The position numbers and the translations under genes were made by a program. This document shows, piece by piece, positions 1 to 7,981 of a stretch of 44,897 bases of DNA (positions are counted from its first letter, which is position 1; every line of letters begins with the position of its first letter). The notes beneath the pieces are model-generated. The model was not told the origin of the DNA. It did not search any database and saw only the letters and a program-made list of their open reading frames with translations. The DNA is taken from positions 1-44,897 of the forward strand of contig JACQEX010000043.1 in NCBI GenBank assembly GCA_016200345.1, given 5' to 3'. Source of the stretch: Nitrospinota bacterium. Lineage in GTDB: Bacteria > Nitrospinota_A > UBA7883 > JACRGQ01.

Positions 1-2508
1 GGCCTTACGCAGACCGCCCCTTCCGGCAACACCGCAAACGCCAACGTCGCGATAGTCATGCCGAAGGGCGTGTCCGTCAAGTCTGCGGGAGCTGGTGTAA
101 AATCGGTCACTGCAACCTCCATAAGCGTTTCAGTTACGGCCGCCGACATTGCCACGGTCATAACCGCCACGGTTCCTTTAAGCACTCTTTCCGTTTCGTT
201 TGACGTCCCGTCCGGAAGCGCAAGAACATTTACCGTCACGGTTGTCACCTCCAGCGGCAGTTATACCGGTAGCCAGACGGTTGATCTCGCAGGCGGTGCC
301 AGCGTGAACCTTTCAATATCGGTGACGACTTCAACCACGACCACGACTACCACGACCACGACCGCACCCTCGGCCCCTTCGGGTGTTTCAGTCGCGCTGG
401 GAAATGCGAGGGCGACTTTAACTTGGACGGCCCCGCCCCCGCCCGTCACGGTGACAAGCTACAACGTCTATTATAAAACGTCGGCCGGAGTGACTATCGG
501 AGGAGCCGGGGTGACGAAGTCCGCCGGCGCAACGAGCGGCGGTGCCATAACCGGCCTTACAAACGGCACCACCTATTACTTTGTCGTTACGGCGGTGAAC
601 TCGGGATCAGAAAGCGTGGTGTCCGCCGAAGTCAGCGCAAAGCCCGCCAACCTTCTCGGCGGCGGTGTGGAAAACGGCGGCGTGGCCATCAACAACTCGT
701 CCACCGGAAGCACCATTATGGTTAGCACTCTTGCCGGCCTGGCACTTACCGCCGGAACGACGGACGCAACCGGCTCGGGGGCGAGGTTCGGCAGACCGTA
801 CGGAATAACGACGGACGGCACGAACCTCTACGTTGCCGACCAGACCAACAACACAATCCGCAAAGTTGTCATGTCCACGGGAGTTGTAACCACCATCGCC
901 GGCTCCGGCGCCGCCGGCTCGGTGGACGGCGTCGGCACCGGGGCGAGTTTTAACGGCCCGACCGGCATAGCAACGGACGGCACAAACCTGTTTATAACGG
1001 ATCGCACGGGCAACACAGTGCGCAAGGTCGTGTTGTCCACCGGCGTCGTAAGCACCGTGGCCGGTTCCGGCGCCACCGGCTCTGCGGACGGGACGGGAAC
1101 GGCGGCGACCTTTAGCAGTCCCAACGGCATAGTTACGGACGGCAAGAAAGTGGTCATTTCCACGGGAGTGGTTACGACTCTGGCCGGGAGCGGTGTGGCC
1201 GGCTCGGCGGACGGGACGGGAACGGCGGCGAACTTTAAACTACCGGACGGCATAACGACGGACGGCACGAACCTGTTTATTGACGACAACAACAACTACA
1301 CCATCCGGAAGGTGGTGATATCAACGGGCGTGACCACCACTTTGGCTGGCACCCCCCTTATCACCGGCTCTACGGACGGCTCGGGCTCGGCGGCGCTGTT
1401 TAACTTCCCCACCGGCATAACAACGGACGGCTCCAACCTTTATGTGGCGGACGGAAGTAACAAGACCGTCCGGAAGATTTTTCCGTTGTTGGGTGGCACC
1501 TTTCAGGGCGGCTCGTTGGGCTTGGGCGGCGTTGTTACCACGTTTGCCGGGGGCGCAGGCGTTTTTGGCACGACAGACGGCACGGGGACGGGGGCGCGGT
1601 TTAGCTTTCCTTACGGCCTGACGACGGACGGCACGAACCTTTACGTGGCCGACACCACCAACAACACCATAAGACAAGTGGTTATCGCCACGGGCGTGGT
1701 GACGACTCTTGCGGGGAGCGGGACCGCGCTCGGCACGACAGACGGCACGGGAACGGGGGCGCGGTTTTACCTTCCCAACGGCATCACGACGGACGGCACG
1801 AATGTTTATGTGGCCGACACCTATAATCACACCATCAGGAAAGTGGTTATCGCCACCGGCGTGGTGACGACTCTTGCAGGGAGCGGGACCGCGCTCGGCA
1901 CTGCAGACGGCACGGGAACGGCGGCTCGGTTTAACCATCCCCAAGGCATCACGACGGACGGCACGAATGTTTATGTGGCCGACACCTATAATCAGACCAT
2001 CAGGAAAGTGGTTATCGCCACGGGAGTGGTGACGACGCTTGCAGGGAGTGCCGCGATCGGCACGATAGACGGCACCGGGACTGGTGCGAGGTTTTACCTT
2101 CCTCGCGGCCTGACGACCGACGGCACGAACCTTTATGTGGTGGATTGCGCTAACCACACCATCCGGCAGATTGTCATTTCCACGGGCGTGGTTACGACTC
2201 TGGCCGGCGGCGCAGGCGTTACCGGCACGACAGACGGCACGGGGACGGCGGCTCGGTTTAACTATCCCGAAGGCATCACCACGGACGGCACGAACCTTTA
2301 TGTGGCCGACACCACCAACAACACCATAAGACAAGTGGTTATCGCCACGGGAGTGGTGACGACTCTGGCCGGGGGCGCGGGGTTGACCGGCACGACAGAC
2401 GGCACGGGAACGGCGGCGCGGTTTTACCTTCCCAGCGGCCTCACGTCGGACGGCACGAACCTCTATGTGGCAGACTCCTCAAACAACAACATCCGGAAAA
2501 TCAAATGA
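1..2508 (+). CDS. Exported fibronectin-III / NHL-repeat beta-propeller protein (5' end outside window)
   Basis: The frame is open from base 1, so the protein starts upstream; the ATG at 58 is internal or a fallback start. In order the sequence shows a beta-rich segment, a linker of about ten threonines (about 328-363), one fibronectin type III domain (about 370-640), then about eleven NHL-type repeats from about 718 to the stop. A typical repeat reads TLAGSG, GTxDGTGTxARF, PxGITTDGTNLYVAD, NTIRKVV. Eleven repeats would fit one or two six- to seven-bladed propellers. Repeat 3 has lost about 14 residues in frame near base 1143, and repeat 5 is followed by an extra Gly-rich insert of about 12 residues. 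Such proteins are usually secreted or surface-exposed and bind proteins or glycans. The actual ligand is unknown. Many repeats are nearly identical at DNA level, which suggests recent unequal exchange. The gene ends exactly at the 98-bp repeat. Confidence 0.85.
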   Translation, partial: GLTQTAPSGNTANANVAIVMPKGVSVKSAGAGVKSVTATSISVSVTAADIATVITATVPLSTLSVSFDVPSGSARTFTVTVVTSSGSYTGSQTVDLAGGASVNLSISVTTSTTTTTTTTTTAPSAPSGVSVALGNARATLTWTAPPPPVTVTSYNVYYKTSAGVTIGGAGVTKSAGATSGGAITGLTNGTTYYFVVTAVNSGSESVVSAEVSAKPANLLGGGVENGGVAINNSSTGSTIMVSTLAGLALTAGTTDATGSGARFGRPYGITTDGTNLYVADQTNNTIRKVVMSTGVVTTIAGSGAAGSVDGVGTGASFNGPTGIATDGTNLFITDRTGNTVRKVVLSTGVVSTVAGSGATGSADGTGTAATFSSPNGIVTDGKKVVISTGVVTTLAGSGVAGSADGTGTAANFKLPDGITTDGTNLFIDDNNNYTIRKVVISTGVTTTLAGTPLITGSTDGSGSAALFNFPTGITTDGSNLYVADGSNKTVRKIFPLLGGTFQGGSLGLGGVVTTFAGGAGVFGTTDGTGTGARFSFPYGLTTDGTNLYVADTTNNTIRQVVIATGVVTTLAGSGTALGTTDGTGTGARFYLPNGITTDGTNVYVADTYNHTIRKVVIATGVVTTLAGSGTALGTADGTGTAARFNHPQGITTDGTNVYVADTYNQTIRKVVIATGVVTTLAGSAAIGTIDGTGTGARFYLPRGLTTDGTNLYVVDCANHTIRQIVISTGVVTTLAGGAGVTGTTDGTGTAARFNYPEGITTDGTNLYVADTTNNTIRQVVIATGVVTTLAGGAGLTGTTDGTGTAARFYLPSGLTSDGTNLYVADSSNNNIRKIK

Positions 2509-2600
2509 CCCCGGTGGGTACACATTTTAATGTGTACATTGGCGCGGAGCGACAATTTGTTATTGCAGTACAGGCTGAAGCCCGTACCTACCGTTTCAAA
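2503..2600. repeat. 98-bp direct repeat, copy 1
   Basis: This copy matches 2631-2728 over 98 bases with one mismatch (A/G at the sixth base of the first palindrome). It carries two palindromes. The first has stem GTACACATT / AATGTGTAC with a TT loop at 2518-2537. The second is the REP-like stem TACAGGCT / AGCCCGTA with one mismatch at about 2570-2587. It starts with the last bases and stop codon of the NHL gene. The form resembles REP-type extragenic palindromes, but no transposase (RAYT) gene is in the window. Confidence 0.9.
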
Positions 2601-2608
2601 CTGAGGCC

Positions 2609-4498
2609 CTACCGAACAATTCGGAAAATAAAATGACCCCGGTGGGTACGCATTTTAATGTGTACATTGGCGCGGAGCGACAATTTGTTATTGCAGTACA
2701 GGCTGAAGCCCGTACCTACCGTTTCAAATTTGACGGATGTTGCCGACAAGGGATGGTCCATCGCGCTCAACGCCTCGCCTGCTATCCGCATCCCCACTTC
2801 GGCGGCTTTATCGCCGGCCGCCGAGAGCTGGGCGCGAACGTCCTCCGGCACGCTCATCCCCGGCACCTCGTTGTGCAAAAACTCCGCCATTCTGAGCGAG
2901 GCGAGCGGCAGGATTCCAATCATAAGCGGAATTTTTATCTCCGGTATCATGTCCAGAAATTTCTCAAAAAGAACCGTGTCGAACACCGGCTGGGTGTAAA
3001 TAAACTCGGCGCCGCTCTCCACTTTTTGGCGAAGACGGCCCACCTCCTCGGCAATGTTGATGGCGGCGGGATTTACGCCGACCCCGATGTGAATCGCGGT
3101 CGGCTCGCCGATGCGGTTTCCGGCCACGTCCAGCCCGTGGTTGAGGTTGCTGATTATTTTGACAAGGCCGATCGCGTCCACGTCGTAAACCGCCGTTGCG
3201 TCCGGATAGTTGCCCAGCTTCGGCGGGTCGCCCGTGACCGCCAGTATGTCGTGCAGACCCAGGGCGTGCGCCCCCAAGAGGTCGGACTGCATCCCCAAAA
3301 TATTTCTGTCCCTGCACGTGTAGTGCAAAACCGGGTCCACGCCGCCGTTTCTTTTTATAAGTACCGCGAGGGACATCGGGCTCATCCTCGCGGAGGCCCT
3401 CGGCCCGTCCGGGATGTTGCACGCGTCCACGCCCGCGTCCTTCAATTTTTTCGTAATCTCCAAAACCTTGGCCGGGTCGCACCCCTTGGGCGGAAGTATC
3501 TCGACGCAGGTCGCAAACTTCCCCTCGGAAAGTTTTTTAGCAAGCGGCGACTTTAACTCCCTCGGCACCGGCTTTACCGCCTCCTCGGGCTTTTCCTGTT
3601 TTGTCTCTATCTGCACCCTGGACGGCGAAAGGGCGCGAACCGCGTGGTGGATGGCGCGAATGTGCGCCGGCGTGGTTCCGCAACAACCGCCGATGAGCCG
3701 CACACCGGCGCGTATCAGCCGCTTGGCGTAGGTCTCCAAATATTCCGGGGTGGACATATAAACCATCCTCCCCTCGTGCATCCGCGGGTACCCGGCGTTC
3801 GGCATGGCGGAAACCGGTTTTGCGGTGGATGACAAAAGCCTCGGAACTATTTCCAGCATCGGCGCGGGGCCGACGGAACAATTCATCCCGACCACGTCCA
3901 CCGGCAGGGAGTCCATCGCCCGCGCCACTTTTTCAATCGGGTCGCCCATGGACGTCATTCCATCCTCGCCGAAGCTCATCTGCGCCACAATTGGAATCGT
4001 GGTCGAGACCTTTCGGGCTGAGGCGACGGCTATCTCCAGTTCGTCCAGGCTTGTGAACGTCTCCAAAATTAAAAGATTCACGCCCCCCTCGACGAGCGCG
4101 GAGATTTGTTCCTCGAAGGCGGCCGACGCGTCCTCGCGCCTGACGGCTCCAAGCGGGGCGATGCTTGCGCCAAGCGGCCCGACGGAGCCAGCCACGTACG
4201 CTCCGCCGCGCGCCTCGTACACCGCGTCCTTGGCGGCGGCGAGGCAAATTCCCCGCACCGACTTTTCAAGCCCATATCTGGCGAGGCGAAAACGGTTCGC
4301 CCCGAAGGAGTTCGTCTCGATCAAGTCGGCCCCGGCGGCGATGTATTCCCGGTGAACCTCGCGCACGAGCTCCGGGCGGGTGAGGCTCAACTGCTCCCAC
4401 GAATGGGTTATGTACTCCCCCTTTGAGTAAAGGTACGTCCCCATGGCGCCGTCCGCCACAAGCACCCGTTCGTTAATCGCCTCTAGAAACCCCTTCAT
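2609..4498 (-). CDS. Bifunctional homocysteine S-methyltransferase / methylenetetrahydrofolate reductase, altered C-terminus
   Basis: Residues about 1-295 form a homocysteine methyltransferase (BHMT/MetH-type barrel) with the start VADGAMGTYL, a Cys in GMNCSVGP (about 204) and the zinc-binding pair GGCCGTTP (about 271). Residues about 325-590 form a MetF-type FAD reductase. The arrangement matches the YitJ class, which makes 5-methyl-THF and passes the methyl group to homocysteine in methionine synthesis. The start ATG overlaps the stop of the upstream gene as ATGA, indicating translational coupling. The last 39 residues are encoded by the 98-bp repeat and flanking DNA and do not look like the family's usual end, a further beta strand and helix. 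The reductase half may therefore be truncated by roughly 20-30 native residues. Activity is uncertain; the methyltransferase half looks intact. Confidence 0.9.
   Translation of the reverse strand: MKGFLEAINERVLVADGAMGTYLYSKGEYITHSWEQLSLTRPELVREVHREYIAAGADLIETNSFGANRFRLARYGLEKSVRGICLAAAKDAVYEARGGAYVAGSVGPLGASIAPLGAVRREDASAAFEEQISALVEGGVNLLILETFTSLDELEIAVASARKVSTTIPIVAQMSFGEDGMTSMGDPIEKVARAMDSLPVDVVGMNCSVGPAPMLEIVPRLLSSTAKPVSAMPNAGYPRMHEGRMVYMSTPEYLETYAKRLIRAGVRLIGGCCGTTPAHIRAIHHAVRALSPSRVQIETKQEKPEEAVKPVPRELKSPLAKKLSEGKFATCVEILPPKGCDPAKVLEITKKLKDAGVDACNIPDGPRASARMSPMSLAVLIKRNGGVDPVLHYTCRDRNILGMQSDLLGAHALGLHDILAVTGDPPKLGNYPDATAVYDVDAIGLVKIISNLNHGLDVAGNRIGEPTAIHIGVGVNPAAINIAEEVGRLRQKVESGAEFIYTQPVFDTVLFEKFLDMIPEIKIPLMIGILPLASLRMAEFLHNEVPGMSVPEDVRAQLSAAGDKAAEVGMRIAGEALSAMDHPLSATSVKFETVGTGFSLYCNNKLSLRANVHIKMRTHRGHFIFRIVR
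2612..2636 (+). pseudogene. Residual 3' end of a second NHL-repeat gene
   Basis: The bases just before repeat copy 2 read in one frame as Thr-Ile-Arg-Lys-Ile-Lys-stop. That is the same ending as the NHL protein stop at 2506-2508 (Asn-Ile-Arg-Lys-Ile-Lys-stop). The simplest reading is that a gene 3' end plus its downstream repeat was duplicated and that the body of the second gene was later lost. The fragment is very short, so the call rests on its exact placement next to the repeat. Confidence 0.45.
2631..2728. repeat. 98-bp direct repeat, copy 2 (inside the metF reading frame)
   Basis: This is the second copy of the repeat at 2503-2600, spaced 128 bases start to start. The first palindrome lies at 2646-2665 with one changed base. 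Read on the minus strand, this copy and the DNA beyond it supply the last 39 codons of the metF frame. The copy has therefore replaced the native 3' end of metF. Confidence 0.9.
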
Positions 4499-4974
4499 GC
4501 AGGAGGGCTCTGGTTCACGCGAAGGCTCGAAGACGCGAAAGAGGTATGGTTGTTGACAATTCGTTTTGTCCCTTCCTTGAAGGTGGAGGAGCCAAAATTA
4601 ACCAATAAACCCAAGGGTAAATCAAGAAGTCGAAGATACGTAAGAACCTGCTTGCCATGTACCGGCGCAAGTGTTTCCACGGATTTAAGTTCAACTACAA
4701 GTTTTTCATTTACCAAAATATCCAACCGCAAACCTTCCTCGAAAAGCATTCCGTCGAAAGTAAACCCGACCGATTTTTGCCTCTCCCCCTTTAAATAACG
4801 CTTTTCCAAAGTCCGCGCCAATACGGCCTCATAAACGGATTCCAAAAGGCCGGGCCCCAGTTCCTTGTGGATATGAAACGCCGCATCCACGACTATGGCG
4901 GACAACTCTTCAACGTCCAAATTTTTCGCGTCCTTCGCGCCTTCGCGTGAGACCTTCAGATATTCCGAGTTCAT
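4495..4974 (-). CDS. GxxExxY family protein (PD-(D/E)XK nuclease-like)
   Basis: The 159-residue protein has the family signature GPGLLESVY near residue 40 and a nuclease-like core: Asp in RLDILV, then ELKS about 11 residues later, then a conserved HGKQVLTYLRL segment and a C-terminal GTKRIVNN. The family is widespread and has no settled function. The first residues (SREGAKDAKN) and last residues (FASSSLRV) are encoded by a pair of inverted repeats (see 4516-4540 and 4924-4949). It overlaps pgi upstream and metF downstream by ATGA on each side, although neither neighbour shares its function. That combination suggests a small inserted unit that has become coupled into the operon. Confidence 0.85.
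   Translation of the reverse strand: MNSEYLKVSREGAKDAKNLDVEELSAIVVDAAFHIHKELGPGLLESVYEAVLARTLEKRYLKGERQKSVGFTFDGMLFEEGLRLDILVNEKLVVELKSVETLAPVHGKQVLTYLRLLDLPLGLLVNFGSSTFKEGTKRIVNNHTSFASSSLRVNQSPPA
4516..4540. repeat. Imperfect terminal inverted repeat, left
   Basis: This is a 25-base sequence starting CACGCGAAGGC and ending GACGCGAAA. It matches the reverse complement of 4924-4949 with one substitution and one single-base gap. It lies inside the 3' end of the GxxExxY reading frame. Confidence 0.7.
4924..4949. repeat. Imperfect terminal inverted repeat, right
   Basis: This is a 26-base partner of 4516-4540 in opposite orientation, lying in the 5' end of the GxxExxY frame. It has an internal period of about nine bases (CTTCGCG-like units), so part of the symmetry could come from low-complexity sequence rather than from a transposable element. 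Confidence 0.7.
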
Positions 4975-6365
4975 TTTCCTTTGCCTTCAATCTCGGCCTT
5001 GAGGGAGGCGTAGCCGTCCTTGCCCATCATCGCGTACGCGAAGTTTTTGCCGAACTCCACGCCCGGCTGGTCAAACGGGTTGATGTTGTAAAGCCCGCCG
5101 GAAAACGCCGTCGCGTGCTCCAACATATATATAAGCTGTCCCACCGTATACTCGTTTATCTCCGGCACCTTAATCGTCATGTTGGGCCTTTGGTGCTTCG
5201 TAAGGGCGTACTTCGTCCCTTGTAGCTCCACGCTGATGAGCTCGTTCATGCTCGACCCGGCGAGGTAGGAGACGTCCGGCTTGTCCTTGAAAATTTCGGG
5301 TATGCCGACGGAGGCGCGAAATTTTTCCACCTCTATGAAAACGGCAATCTTGTCGGCCGGCCCCTCCACGTAAAGCTGTACCTGCGAGTGCTGGTCGGTG
5401 GCGCCCAGCGCCTTTATCGGGGTCTGTCCGCAGTGGATTTCTTTTCCGTCTCGCGTTTTTGCCTTTCCCAGACTCTCGCCCCACAACTGGGCGAACCAGT
5501 CCGCGATTCCGTAAAGGCGCGACGAGTACGGCATCATCACGACCATCGGCTTTTTCTTCGCCGTGTCGGCCAAATAATTTATGGCCGAGAAAAGATAGGC
5601 GGGATTGTCCGCTATCTCCGGGGCCTCGCAGAGCTTTGCCATTCGCGCGGAGCCCTCCATCAGCCGGTCTATGTTCAGGCCGGCGCAGGCAAGCGGCAGA
5701 AGCCCGACGGCGGAGAATACGGAAAAGCGCCCGCCGACGTTTGGCGGCACCTCGAACGAATCGAGCTTGTATTCGTCCACTATCTCGCGCAAAATCCCTT
5801 TTTTCGGGTCGGTGGTTACGACCACCTTTTTCTTCCATTTTCCCTTCAGTTTTTTGTTCAGCATGTCGAACACGACCATGAACTGGCTCATCGTCTCGGC
5901 GGTGGCGCCGGATTTTGAGATGACGTTGAAAAGCGTTTTTTTCGGATCCAGCACGGACAAAAGCTCGCCGAAATGCTCAGGGTCTATGTTGTCCGCCACA
6001 AAAAGGCGCGGATAGCCGTTTCGTTTGCGCTTTGTGAGAAGGTTGGCGAAGTTTTTATTGACGGCGTTGTTCACGGCGGTGGTTCCGAGCGCGGAGCCCC
6101 CGATGCCCAACACCACGAAATTTTCAAATTTCTCGCGCGTTTTTGCGGCGTATTTTTTTATTTTTGAGACGTCCTGGTCGTGCAGGGTAAAAAAGCCCAT
6201 CTCCGACTTCGCCTTCAGCTCGGCGAGCCACTTGTGGGTGGCCGCCCCTTTTTCGCGAAGGGATTCGAAATCGCCCCGCGCCAAACCGTGCGTCGGGCCG
6301 ACGGCCGATTCCATCACGTTGGAATAATCAATGGTAACGTCCTGCCTGTAGTCCTCGTTTTTCAT
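4971..6365 (-). CDS. pgi: Glucose-6-phosphate isomerase
   Basis: The enzyme interconverts glucose 6-phosphate and fructose 6-phosphate in the cytosol. It contains two SIS sugar-phosphate domains. VLGIGGSALGTTA lies near residue 85, the phosphate-binding SKSGATAET near 150, GGRFSVFSAVGLLPLA is the family signature, and GATDQHSQVQLY is present. I choose the ATG at 6363-6365 (464 aa) because GGGAGG lies six bases upstream. A TTG at 6401 would add 12 residues but has no such site. It lies between aroB and the GxxExxY gene, with a 58-bp gap to aroB and a 4-base ATGA overlap downstream. Confidence 0.95.
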   Translation of the reverse strand: MKNEDYRQDVTIDYSNVMESAVGPTHGLARGDFESLREKGAATHKWLAELKAKSEMGFFTLHDQDVSKIKKYAAKTREKFENFVVLGIGGSALGTTAVNNAVNKNFANLLTKRKRNGYPRLFVADNIDPEHFGELLSVLDPKKTLFNVISKSGATAETMSQFMVVFDMLNKKLKGKWKKKVVVTTDPKKGILREIVDEYKLDSFEVPPNVGGRFSVFSAVGLLPLACAGLNIDRLMEGSARMAKLCEAPEIADNPAYLFSAINYLADTAKKKPMVVMMPYSSRLYGIADWFAQLWGESLGKAKTRDGKEIHCGQTPIKALGATDQHSQVQLYVEGPADKIAVFIEVEKFRASVGIPEIFKDKPDVSYLAGSSMNELISVELQGTKYALTKHQRPNMTIKVPEINEYTVGQLIYMLEHATAFSGGLYNINPFDQPGVEFGKNFAYAMMGKDGYASLKAEIEGKGK

Positions 6366-6423
6366 CGCCAGCCTCCCATGAAAATTCAATCCAAACAGCA
6401 AACCGCCAAGGATATCGGGAATT

Positions 6424-7524
6424 TTACCCGCAAGCGGAGAGGACGTCTTGTTTCGTTATCCCCTCCAGCACGAACGCACGCCCTATTCTATCAATAACCA
6501 CGAACCGCGTCTTCCCCGAAAGAAACTTCTTGTCGTGCGCCATCCCGGCCCATACTTTGGCTGGGGTAAGGCCGCGCGGAAGCGCCGTCGGCAGGCCGAA
6601 CGAGGCGATAAGTTTTTCCAGCCGCTCCGCCGATTTTTTATCCAACAGTCCAAGCCTTGCCGAAAGTCTGCCGGCAACGACCATTCCAATCGCCACGGCC
6701 TCGCCGTGTTTTAATTTTTTGAAATTTAGAGCCGTCTCTATCCCGTGCGCGAAGGTGTGGCCGAAGTTTAAAAGCGCCCGCTCGCCGGCCTCCCTCTCGT
6801 CGTTCTCCACCACCCGCGCCTTAGTGGCGCACGAAATCTTCACCATCCGCTCAAGCGCGGCGACGTCCCCTTTAAGGATGTCTTTACGGAAGTTTTCGAG
6901 CCACTCGAAAAACTCCGCGTCTTTAATGGCCCCGTATTTTACGACCTCCGCAAGCCCGCAAAGGTACTCCCGTTTCGGCAACGTCTTTATGGCGTCCAAA
7001 TCGCACACCACCAATTTTGGCTGGTAGAAGGCGCCGACCATGTTTTTCCCGCCTAAAAAATCAACCCCGGTCTTGCCGCCGACGGAGCTGTCCACCTGCG
7101 CCAAAAGCGTGGTCGGAACCTGTACAAAGTCTATGCCGCGCATAAAAGTGGCCGCGGCGAAACCGGCCATGTCCCCGACCACACCGCCGCCGAGGGCCAG
7201 AACTGCGTCGGATCTCTCAAAGCCCCCTTTTAAAAGTCCGGCGTATATTTTTTCCATGGTTCTAAGGCTCTTGTGTCGTTCTCCGTCGGGCACGCGGACG
7301 GGGATTGCATTAAAGCCGGAATTTTTTAGGGAGGCCGAGACGATTTTGGCAAAAAGTTTTTCCACAACCGGGTTCGTGACGACGGCGATTTTGGGGGCGT
7401 TTGTGACCGAACGAACAAACCTTCCGATACCATGCAAAAGACCTGAGCCGACGAGGATTTGGTACCCCCTCCCCTCCAGGCTGACGTTAAGCCGGGTAGT
7501 CAAAGAGTGGACTCCCCGACCCAT
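6424..7524 (-). CDS. aroB: 3-dehydroquinate synthase
   Basis: It catalyses the second step of the shikimate pathway, converting DAHP to 3-dehydroquinate with NAD+ and a metal ion. The 366-residue length is typical. The NAD-binding GGGVVGDMAGF, the VPTTLLAQVDSSVGGKTG block, and the metal ligands in GLAEVVKYG, NFGHTFAHGIE and HGEAVAIGM are all present. The ATG at 7522-7524 directly follows GAAGG, a close ribosome site; a start a few codons further in cannot be excluded. Linkage of aroB to pilMNOPQ is common in proteobacteria and supports co-transcription from the pil promoter. Confidence 0.96.
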   Translation of the reverse strand: MGRGVHSLTTRLNVSLEGRGYQILVGSGLLHGIGRFVRSVTNAPKIAVVTNPVVEKLFAKIVSASLKNSGFNAIPVRVPDGERHKSLRTMEKIYAGLLKGGFERSDAVLALGGGVVGDMAGFAAATFMRGIDFVQVPTTLLAQVDSSVGGKTGVDFLGGKNMVGAFYQPKLVVCDLDAIKTLPKREYLCGLAEVVKYGAIKDAEFFEWLENFRKDILKGDVAALERMVKISCATKARVVENDEREAGERALLNFGHTFAHGIETALNFKKLKHGEAVAIGMVVAGRLSARLGLLDKKSAERLEKLIASFGLPTALPRGLTPAKVWAGMAHDKKFLSGKTRFVVIDRIGRAFVLEGITKQDVLSACG

Positions 7525-7551
7525 CCTTCATTTTTTCTTTCCGGGCCAAAT

Positions 7552-7956
7552 CTACGGTTGCACGTTGAACGAGGTGTAGGCCGAAGAACCGTCAACCGAC
7601 GCCGTAACGGTTCCGGTTTTGCCAGCGGTCGTGTTGGGCGCGAAGGTTACCGTGACAACATCCGTTGTTCCCGGAGTCGTGGTCCCCGTCCCTGCGACTC
7701 CCGGAGCCACGACGTTCACCGACACTGAGGTGGTCGGATTGACTCCAGCTTTTGTGACGGTAACCGAGGCGGTAATGGAACTACCGGCTGAAATAGTACT
7801 GGGACAGACGGTCAAGGTAAACATATAGCCGTTTGCCGTCGTCGGCCCGGTGGGTCCGGACGTGTTGCAATTGCTCACCTGGGTCGGCGGCTGGCCGCAC
7901 GCCGCTAGCAAGACCGCCAGAGAAAACAAAAACGTCTTCAACATACCGCGCTCCAT
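7552..7956 (-). CDS. Small lipoprotein with an Ig-like/beta-sandwich domain
   Basis: The 134-residue protein begins with a lipoprotein signal peptide: hydrophobic LFSLAVLLAAC with the lipobox Cys near residue 20. A Thr/Ser/Val-rich segment of about 100 residues follows with alternating beta strands, similar to bacterial Ig-like or CARDB-type folds. AGGAGG lies about ten bases before the ATG. Position directly after pilQ (25-bp gap) suggests an accessory envelope protein of the pilus system, but no specific function can be assigned. Confidence 0.75.
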   Translation of the reverse strand: MERGMLKTFLFSLAVLLAACGQPPTQVSNCNTSGPTGPTTANGYMFTLTVCPSTISAGSSITASVTVTKAGVNPTTSVSVNVVAPGVAGTGTTTPGTTDVVTVTFAPNTTAGKTGTVTASVDGSSAYTSFNVQP

Positions 7957-7981
7957 TAAACCACTTCCTCCTGCAATGCCC

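Noticed and set aside
1321-2334. A 337-codon open frame on the minus strand
   Set aside because: It is an antisense shadow of the NHL repeats: its own periodicity follows theirs and it has no ribosome site or recognisable domain.
2633-3556. A 307-codon open frame on the plus strand opposite metF
   Set aside because: Composition and His/Arg/Val-rich content are typical of a shadow frame of a GC-rich gene; metF on the other strand has clear motifs.
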